Of a stretch of DNA of 64,000 bases, positions 58,588 to 64,000 are shown piece by piece (the first letter of the stretch is position 1; the number at the start of each line of letters is the position of its first letter). Location of the stretch: assembly GCA_963767835.1 (NCBI GenBank), contig CAVYFY010000014.1:248001-312000 (forward strand), read 5' to 3'. The position numbers were made by a program, and so were the translations under genes. Under the pieces are notes generated by a model. It saw only the letters and a list, made by a program, of their open reading frames with translations, searched no databases and had not been told where the DNA came from. The stretch comes from SIAQ01 sp963767835. GTDB lineage: Bacteria > Planctomycetota > Planctomycetia > Gemmatales > Gemmataceae.

Positions 58588-59351
58588 ATGCTGACCAACC
58601 TGGACGCTCTCGATATCGCCGCGGAGGAAACGGCGACGCCGATTCTCGCGTTTCCCCGGCCGGCCCATGCGCCCAAGCAGTTTTACCTGAAGGTTCGCCG
58701 ATTTCTCGATTTCGCAATCGGTGTAAGCCTGACGCTGATCGCGCTGCCAATCGTCGCGCTTGCCGCTTTGGCGGTGAAGCTGACCTCGCGCGGGCCGGTG
58801 TTCTACACGCAAACGCGCGTCGGTCGCGGCGGCAGGGCATTTACGATCTACAAGGTCCGCACCATGATTGATAAATGCGAATCGCTGACGGGGCCGCGCT
58901 GGACCATCCCCGGCGATCCGCGCGTCACGCCGATCGGCTGGCTCTTGCGGCGCACGCACATCGACGAGTTGCCGCAGCTCTTGAACGTGCTCAAGGGACA
59001 AATGAGCCTGATCGGTCCGCGCCGGAGCGTCCCGAATTCGTGCGCGAGCTGGCCCAGGCGATTCCCGATTACCAGATACGCCACACCGTTCTGCCCGGCA
59101 TCACGGGTTTGGCCCAAGTCCAGTTGGCGCCCGACACCGATATTGAAAGCGTCCGCCGCAAGCTTGTCTTTGACCTGCACCACATCGAGCACATGAGCTT
59201 TTGGCTCGACGCGCGGATCATGGTGGCAACCGCGCTGCACATGCTGGGCGTTTCGTTCCGCCGTTTGCGCCGCCTGGGAATCGTGCCAAACGTTGATACG
59301 TCGGCCCCGGCGGATGTGCCGAAAACTCGCCCGCAACGATTGGCGGCGTAG
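58588..59351 (+). CDS. Initiating sugar transferase, WcaJ/EpsL type (frameshifted)
   Basis: After an N-terminal soluble part, one hydrophobic segment (FAIGVSLTLIALPIVALAAL) is followed by the bacterial sugar-transferase domain: SRGPVFYTQTRVGRGGRAFT, IYKVRTM, and LRRTHIDELPQLLNVLKGQM. One base is missing near 59025, between LIGPRR and PEFVRELAQ. The remainder, PGITGLAQVQ, completes the domain; corrected length 254 residues. The enzyme moves a phosphosugar onto undecaprenyl phosphate to start repeat-unit assembly. It sits centrally in the exopolysaccharide cluster. Confidence 0.88.
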
Positions 59352-59443
59352 CTGGGAGGGCGAGGCTCCTGCCGAGCCGGAACCCCGGAGAAACATTGTG
59401 TTCACTCAAGGTTCTGGCTCGGCAGGAGCCTCGCCCTCCCGGC
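59351..59443. repeat. Intergenic palindrome, family B (GGGCGAGGCTCCTGCCGAGC)
   Basis: Arms of 34 bp (59351-59384, 59410-59443) have two mismatches around a 25-bp loop. The left arm begins at the stop region of the sugar-transferase gene. The right arm lies just before the next start. This sequence type is an abundant intergenic repeat in planctomycetes as far as I recall. Confidence 0.82.
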
Positions 59444-59462
59444 TGAAACATGAGTTGTCACC

Positions 59463-60977
59463 ATGCGCTTCACACTCTTTCTTCTGGCGAACGCCCTCTT
59501 GTTCATTCGCCCCAGCGAATTGATCCCCGATCTGGCCGCGGTCGAAATTTATCGCTGGTTCATTCTCGCGTGCCTGGCGGTGTCGCTGCCGGAGATTGTA
59601 CGGCAGCTATCCCTGCGATTTCCTGGAGTGCCTCCGGTCGTCACTTGCGTCGTCTTGCTGTTTCCGGCCGTCTTTCTGTCGGGGTTCTTCCACGGCAATT
59701 TCGAGCTCATCCAGGACACCGTCACCGAGTTCGCCAAGGTGCTGATTTATTTCCTCCTGATGATCGCCATCATTACCGATACGGCGAAGTTGCGGCAATT
59801 CCTGCGCTGGATCGGCGTTTGCTCCGCGGCTGTCACGCTGGTCGCGGTGATGCGCTATCATTCCGATATCGCCGAGCCGCCACCGACTCCCGCGCCGACG
59901 AATGTGCCCAAGGACAAGGATGAAGCGAAAAAAAAGAACGCCATGCATGGCACCTTCGTCGTCGATGAAGTGCGCGATCCGAAGACCGGCGAAATCACCA
60001 AGGTCAATCGCATGTGCGGCACCGGCATCTTCAACGATCCCAACGACCTCGCACTCGTCCTCATCACCGCCGTGCCGATGTGTCTGTGCTGGATCACCGA
60101 TCCGAGCAAAAAAATGACGAGGCCGTTCTGGCTCGGCTTGCTCCTTCTCTTCGGCTACGCCCTGATGCTGACCTATTCGCGCGGCGGCTTCCTCGCGCTG
60201 CTTGCGGGCCTGGGGACGCTGTTCTACCTCAAGTTCGGCAGCAAAAAGACGATCCTGCTCGGTTTGCTGTTTCTGCCGGCGCTGCTCGTCGTCTTCGCGG
60301 GACGCATGACCAGCATCTCTGCCGACGAGGGGACCGGTCAGACGCGCATCCAGCTCTGGAGCGACGGATTGTACATCTTCCGCATGTCGCCCTTGTTCGG
60401 CATCGGCATGGACAACTACACGCAGTTCTCCAGCCACGTCGCCCATCATTCGTTCATCCATTGCTTCACGGAATTGGGCCTGATCGGCGGCACGCTGTTC
60501 CTGGGAGCGTTCTATTTCGCGCTCAAGGGGATGTACGATCTGCGCGTTTCACCCCTCGCCCCTGTACCCAGGGGCGAGGGGCCGGGGGTGAGGGGCTCGG
60601 CCTCCCGCGCCGAAAACGGGCCTTCTTGGGGGACGCTGAACCCCCTCACCCCCAGCCCCTTTCCTCCCGGGTACAGAGGGAGACGGGAGGAGGATCACGC
60701 CGAGGATGTCGATCCGGAACTGCGCCGGCTGCATCCGTTTCTGACCGCTACGTTGGTCGCGTACACGATCGGCATTTGCTTTCTATCGCGCAGCTATATC
60801 GTGCCGACGTACATGATGCTCGGCATCGCGGTGGTCTATATGCGCTTGCGTGTCAAAGAGACGCCAAAAGCGCTGCCGGCGCCGACGATTTTTGCTTGGC
60901 CTCGGCTCGCGGGCATCAGCTTCGGGTTCCTGGCGGCGTCGTACACGTTTGTGCGCATGTTCGTGAATTGGGGGTAG
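59463..60977 (+). CDS. O-antigen ligase/polymerase-like membrane protein
   Basis: The 504-residue protein has about ten membrane spans. The large extracytoplasmic loop includes CGTGIFNDPNDLALVLITAV, and the Wzy/WaaL-type core YSRGGFLALLAGLGT lies after it, then RIQLWSDGLYIFRMSPLFGI and a further His-rich loop (HHSFIHCFTELGL). Such enzymes polymerise or ligate polysaccharide. Between spans it holds a palindrome-encoded insert of about 47 residues (see 60551-60690), in a loop after GTLFLGAFYFALKGMYD. Confidence 0.82.
   Translation: MRFTLFLLANALLFIRPSELIPDLAAVEIYRWFILACLAVSLPEIVRQLSLRFPGVPPVVTCVVLLFPAVFLSGFFHGNFELIQDTVTEFAKVLIYFLLMIAIITDTAKLRQFLRWIGVCSAAVTLVAVMRYHSDIAEPPPTPAPTNVPKDKDEAKKKNAMHGTFVVDEVRDPKTGEITKVNRMCGTGIFNDPNDLALVLITAVPMCLCWITDPSKKMTRPFWLGLLLLFGYALMLTYSRGGFLALLAGLGTLFYLKFGSKKTILLGLLFLPALLVVFAGRMTSISADEGTGQTRIQLWSDGLYIFRMSPLFGIGMDNYTQFSSHVAHHSFIHCFTELGLIGGTLFLGAFYFALKGMYDLRVSPLAPVPRGEGPGVRGSASRAENGPSWGTLNPLTPSPFPPGYRGRREEDHAEDVDPELRRLHPFLTATLVAYTIGICFLSRSYIVPTYMMLGIAVVYMRLRVKETPKALPAPTIFAWPRLAGISFGFLAASYTFVRMFVNWG
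60551..60690. repeat. Palindrome, family C, in frame inside the O-antigen-ligase-like gene
   Basis: Arms containing GGGGCCGGGGGTGAGGGG and CCCCTCACCCCCAGCCCC face each other about 50 bp apart; the outer parts carry the pair GTACCCAGG/CCGGGTAC. Translated residues include PLAPVPRGEGPGVRG and NPLTPSPFPPGYRG. The frame stays open through the element. Confidence 0.8.
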
Positions 60978-60988
60978 GTCGCGTGAAG

Positions 60989-61016
60989 CCCCAGGAAAAG
61001 CGCAGCGTTCCTGGGG
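60989..61016. repeat. Intergenic palindrome, family H (short)
   Basis: CCCCAGGAA and TTCCTGGGG enclose a 10-bp loop with GCGCAGCG, related to the hairpin at 26170-26242. It lies 11 bp after the preceding stop. Confidence 0.6.
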
Positions 61017-61042
61017 GTCTTGTTACATAAGGAAAAACACTC

Positions 61043-62176
61043 ATGCCGTTGAAATTGATGCTCGTGGCCGGCGCTCGTCCCAACTTCATGAAGGTCGCGC
61101 CCTTGCTCTGGCAGATCGACAAACGCGACGACGTCGATGCGCTGCTGGTGCACACCGGCCAGCATTACGACGAGCGGATGTCGCAGCGCTTCTTTGCCGA
61201 GCTGGCGATCCCCAGGCCCGATGAGAATCTCGAGGTTGGTTCCGGCTCCCACGCCGAGCAGACGGCCGAGGTGATGAAGCGATTCGAGCCGGTACTCTTG
61301 CAGCACAAGCCGGATGTGGTCGTGGTGGTCGGCGATGTCAATTCGACCCTGGCTTGCGCTTTGACGGCGGCAAAGCTGGGCGTGCCGGTCGCCCATGTCG
61401 AAGCGGGCTTGCGTAGCTTCGATCGTTCGATGCCGGAGGAAATCAATCGCATCTTGACCGACGCGATCAGCAATTGGCTGTTCGTCACGGAGCCCAGCGG
61501 GCTGACGAACCTGCGGACGGAGAATGTGCCGGCGGGGCGAGTCCATTTCGTCGGCAATGTGATGATCGACACGCTGGCCTCCTGCCAGCCGCGCATCGCG
61601 GCGGCGCCGATTCTCGAAACGCTCGGCGTCTTGCCAAGGAATTACGCGGTGCTGACGATGCATCGCCCGGCCAATGTCGATCGGCCCGAGGTGTTCGACG
61701 GCCTGATGGCGGCGATCACGCGCTTGCAGCGCGAGATACCGTTTGTCTTTCCCGTCCATCCGCGCACGCGTCAGGCAATCACGTCAAGCGCTGGCGCCAC
61801 GCTGCCCAACGTGATCTTCACGGAGCCCCTCGGTTATCTCGATTTCATGCGGCTGATCGGCCAAGCGAGATTCGTGTTGACCGATTCGGGCGGCGTGCAG
61901 GAGGAGACGACCTGGCTCGGCGTGCCGTGCTTGACGATGCGCGAAAACACGGAACGCCCCATCACCGTCACGCAGGGAACCAATCGGCTCGTCGGCCTCA
62001 AGCCGGAGCGCATCATCGCGGAAGGCATGAAAGCGCTGGCCCCGCCGAAGGTGCGCGGCAATATCCCCGAACTGTGGGACGGCAACGCGTCGAAGCGCAT
62101 CCTTGACGTGCTGACGAAAAAGAGCGCGACGGCGAAACCGCGCCAGGAAGCGACGGCGGAGATGTTTTTTTCCTGA
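61043..62176 (+). CDS. wecB: UDP-N-acetylglucosamine 2-epimerase, non-hydrolysing
   Basis: The 377-residue product interconverts UDP-GlcNAc and UDP-ManNAc. Signatures include GARPNFMKVAPLLWQID, VLLVHTGQHYDERMS-like HTGQHYDERMS, GDVNSTLACALTAAKL, HVEAGLRSFDRSMPEEINR and LTDSGGVQEETTWLGVPCLTM. The ribosome site is AAGGA. Its product would feed ManNAc-type sugars to the polymer made here. The length agrees with the family. Confidence 0.94.
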   Translation: MPLKLMLVAGARPNFMKVAPLLWQIDKRDDVDALLVHTGQHYDERMSQRFFAELAIPRPDENLEVGSGSHAEQTAEVMKRFEPVLLQHKPDVVVVVGDVNSTLACALTAAKLGVPVAHVEAGLRSFDRSMPEEINRILTDAISNWLFVTEPSGLTNLRTENVPAGRVHFVGNVMIDTLASCQPRIAAAPILETLGVLPRNYAVLTMHRPANVDRPEVFDGLMAAITRLQREIPFVFPVHPRTRQAITSSAGATLPNVIFTEPLGYLDFMRLIGQARFVLTDSGGVQEETTWLGVPCLTMRENTERPITVTQGTNRLVGLKPERIIAEGMKALAPPKVRGNIPELWDGNASKRILDVLTKKSATAKPRQEATAEMFFS

Positions 62177-62183
62177 GGAATCC

Positions 62184-63486
62184 ATGCTCCTGAAGAAGCT
62201 ACTGGTGATTACCTACCACTTCCCGCCGTCGGCGGCGAGTGGGGCGTTTCGTTTGCTCGGCTTCGCACGCCATCTGCCCGCGTTCGGCTGGCAACCGCTG
62301 GTCGTCGCGCCGCCGTCACTACCCTGGGAACCGACCGATCCGCGACTCACGGCCCAGATTCCCGCCGAGGCGATTGTGCGCCCGGTCCGCTATCCAGCCG
62401 AGGCTCCCCGGGTGTTGCGGATGCTGGCCCAGAATGCGATCTGGCTGCCGCGCGCCTGGTCGGCGTGCAAGCAATTGGTGCGCGAGGAGCGGCCCGACGC
62501 GATCTTGACCTCGGGGCCGCCGCATTGCGTTCACGTGCTTGGGCATTATCTGAAGCGCTCGGCGGGACTACCGTGGATTGCCGATTTTCGCGATCCGTGG
62601 ATCAATGACGGCTCGCCGAAACGATTGAACCTGGCACAGCGCTGGGCACTCGGCTGGGAGCGGCGCGTGTTCCGGAATGCCGACCTGATTCTCGCCAATG
62701 CGCCGAATGCTTGCCGGATGTTTCAGGAAGCGCACCGTGAGGCGCACGGCAAGATCGTTACGCTGACGAACGGCTTCGATCCGCGGCCCGCGTGGGGCCA
62801 GGCTTTCCAGCCTGGCCAAAGCGCCCCGATGCGGGACTGCCAGGCTGGAAAGCCTGGCTCCACGTTCCGCCTGCTGCACGCCGGCGAAATCTACGCGGGG
62901 CGCAGTCCGGCGCCATTGCTGGAAGCGCTGGCAACGCTCAACGGCAATGGTCCAACGCATCTATTTCAGGTACTGGGCCGTTGCGATGCCGATCTATCCG
63001 CGCTCGTGCAAAAACGCGGCTGGGCCGATTTTGTTCGAATGGAAGGCCAGCGCCCCTACGAAGAAACTCTCGATTCCTTGAGCACAGCTGACATTCTCGT
63101 GCTGTTCGACAGCCCGGGACGGCGCATCGGCGTGCCGGCGAAGCTTTACGAATATCTCGGCGCCGGCCGGCCGATCCTCGCGCTCGCGGAACCCGACGGC
63201 GACACCGCGGCCATCCTGCGCTCCAGCGGCGTGCTGCATCGAATCGCGCCGCCCAAAGAGACGGCTAAGATCGGTCGAGCGATTGCCGAACTCAAGCTGG
63301 AAATGCGGCTCGAGGCCGACGATCGCCGATCCAGCGTGCTTGCGTCGCTTCACGCGCAACGCGCTCACGCGCTCGCTGGCCCAACACCTCGATTCGCTCA
63401 TCGGCAGGCAAACCCCCTCTCCGCCGGCCCCTCTCCCCCGGCGGGAAGTGGAGAGCGATTTGCAATTGCAGGAGGCCCTGCGATGA
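62184..63486 (+). CDS. GT4-type glycosyltransferase, first of two (frameshifted near the end)
   Basis: ATG 62184 starts LLVITYHFPPSAASGAFRLL, the entrance of GT4-like donors, with TSGPPHCVHVLGHYL and WIADFRDPWIND in the N-terminal domain. Its C-terminal domain has FRLLHAGEIYAGRSP and IGVPAKLYEYLGAGRPILAL. The linker between domains carries a 24-codon palindrome (62792-62863). Near 63345 the frame probably shifts into RNALTRSLAQHLDSLIGR, ending at TGA 63484-63486, which overlaps the next start as ATGA. Without this correction the frame runs straight into the next gene, giving an apparent fusion. Acceptor sugar unknown. Confidence 0.82.
62792..62863. repeat. Palindrome, family D, in frame inside a glycosyltransferase gene
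   Basis: Arms 62792-62816 and 62839-62863 (25 bp, one mismatch) match the intergenic element 45048-45118. The 72 bp equal 24 codons and keep the frame, reading WGQAFQPGQSAPMRDCQAGK with PGST after it. The place is the inter-domain linker, between GFDPRPA and FRLLHAGE. Confidence 0.85.
63412..63456. repeat. Single arm of a family C palindrome at a gene end
   Basis: CCCCCTCTCCGCCGGCCCC with TCCCCCGGCGGG resembles one arm of the element at 55448-55545. It encodes TPSPPAPLPRRE in the corrected frame of the first glycosyltransferase, near its C-terminus. Confidence 0.5.
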
Positions 63487-64000
63487 CGCGGCGAATTCGC
63501 GTGGTGCACGTGACCGGCTGCCTCGACATGGGCGGGCAGGAAAAGCTGCTTGTCGAGTTCGCGCGCCATGCCGACCGCGACCGCTTCGAGCTGCAGTTTC
63601 TGTCGCTGGGCGAGCGCGGCCTGCTCGCGGACGACATCGAAGCGCTCGGTTGGCCGGTCACTTCATTGCAGATGGGCGCGGGCTTGCAGGTGTATTTGCC
63701 GTGGCAGATCGCCCGGCTGCTGCGGACCTGGCAAGCCGACGTCGTCCACACGCACAACGATCGCCCGCTCATCTATGCGGCCCCGGCGGCACGCCTGGCA
63801 CGCGTGGCAACGGTGATCCACACCAAGCACGGTCGCGGCGCCCAGAATACGCGCCGGCAGAATGTGCTGGCCGCACTGTCAGCCCGTTGCGCCCGCCATT
63901 TTGCCTGCGTCTCCGACGACTGCGCTCGCCTTGCCGTGGAACAAGGGGTGCCGGCATCGCGCGTGCGGACGATCGGCAACGGCATTGACCTGCGCCGCTT
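63483..64000 (+). CDS. GT4-type glycosyltransferase, second of two (partial)
   Basis: ATG 63483 has GGAGG 7 nt upstream and overlaps the previous stop as ATGA. The N-terminal domain reads VVHVTGCLDMGGQEKLLVEF, DVVHTHNDRPLIYAAPAARL and VIHTKHGRG, then FACVSDDCARLAVEQGVPAS and RTIGNGID, typical of GT4 retaining transferases. The catalytic C-terminal domain lies beyond the window end. It probably adds a sugar during repeat-unit assembly in the same cluster. Acceptor unknown. Confidence 0.85.
   Translation, partial: MTRRIRVVHVTGCLDMGGQEKLLVEFARHADRDRFELQFLSLGERGLLADDIEALGWPVTSLQMGAGLQVYLPWQIARLLRTWQADVVHTHNDRPLIYAAPAARLARVATVIHTKHGRGAQNTRRQNVLAALSARCARHFACVSDDCARLAVEQGVPASRVRTIGNGIDLRR

Noticed and set aside
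1..64000. tRNA, rRNA and riboswitch genes
   Set aside because: No cloverleaf-like segment, rRNA sequence or known riboswitch core was recognised by eye; a covariance-model search would be decisive.

Overview
The window comes from a GC-rich bacterial chromosome that most resembles a planctomycete, probably of the Gemmataceae/Gemmatales kind. This is inferred from the gene families: three TPR-sulfotransferase giants, a TIGR03067-type secreted protein, secreted HEAT-repeat proteins, an exosortase-linked polysaccharide locus, a GyrA with a planctomycete-like QRDR, and many gene-sized families of intergenic palindromes. No rRNA, tRNA or CRISPR array was recognised.

Layout. 1-10.8 kb: a frameshifted VWA protein, yidC, a metallophosphoesterase, two tandem isocitrate/isopropylmalate-type dehydrogenases (one degenerate), an M48 membrane protease and an MMPL/RND exporter with two frameshifts. 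11-20.7 kb: a membrane protein, glpK, a DUF6065-like/TPR protein, a TPR-sulfotransferase, pilT, a TIGR03067 protein and a degenerate endonuclease-III-like protein. 20.8-26.2 kb: the translation/transcription block nusA-infB-ylxP-rbfA on the minus strand, with no rimP in it. 26.3-31 kb: an ATP-grasp enzyme coupled to a membrane protein, a Tyr/Pro-rich secreted protein, a HEAT protein and an SDR. 31-36 kb: an AAA-ATPase remnant, then two tandem TPR-sulfotransferases. 36-45 kb: a TlpA-like thioredoxin, rnc, ispH, small membrane proteins, a winged-helix/membrane pair, a MazF-type toxin with its antitoxin, and gyrA. 45-49.3 kb: two ISKra4-type insertion sequences, each with an exact 9-bp target duplication. 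One splits a secreted-protein gene and the other sits in the terminator that follows it. 49.3-54.2 kb: aat, a long secreted Pro/Met-rich HEAT protein, a CPBP protease and a NUDIX hydrolase. 54.4-64 kb: an exosortase/exopolysaccharide cluster, all on the plus strand (exosortase, Wzc-like chain-length/P-loop protein, EpsI-like protein, initiating sugar transferase, O-antigen-ligase-like protein, UDP-GlcNAc 2-epimerase, two glycosyltransferases, the last cut by the window end).

Two signals run through the window. First, there are at least eight families of inverted-repeat elements. Most lie between genes, but copies also lie in frame inside gyrA, the O-antigen-ligase-like gene and a glycosyltransferase gene, where they are translated as extra loops or linkers. 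Second, about 18 one- or two-base frameshifts interrupt otherwise well-conserved genes, including essential infB and gyrA. They tend to fall in G/C runs or GC dinucleotide stretches, which suggests consensus-sequence errors more than real gene decay. Frameshifted genes are therefore listed at full length. A third signal is a shared ~160-bp promoter/leader element upstream of two neighbouring TPR genes.
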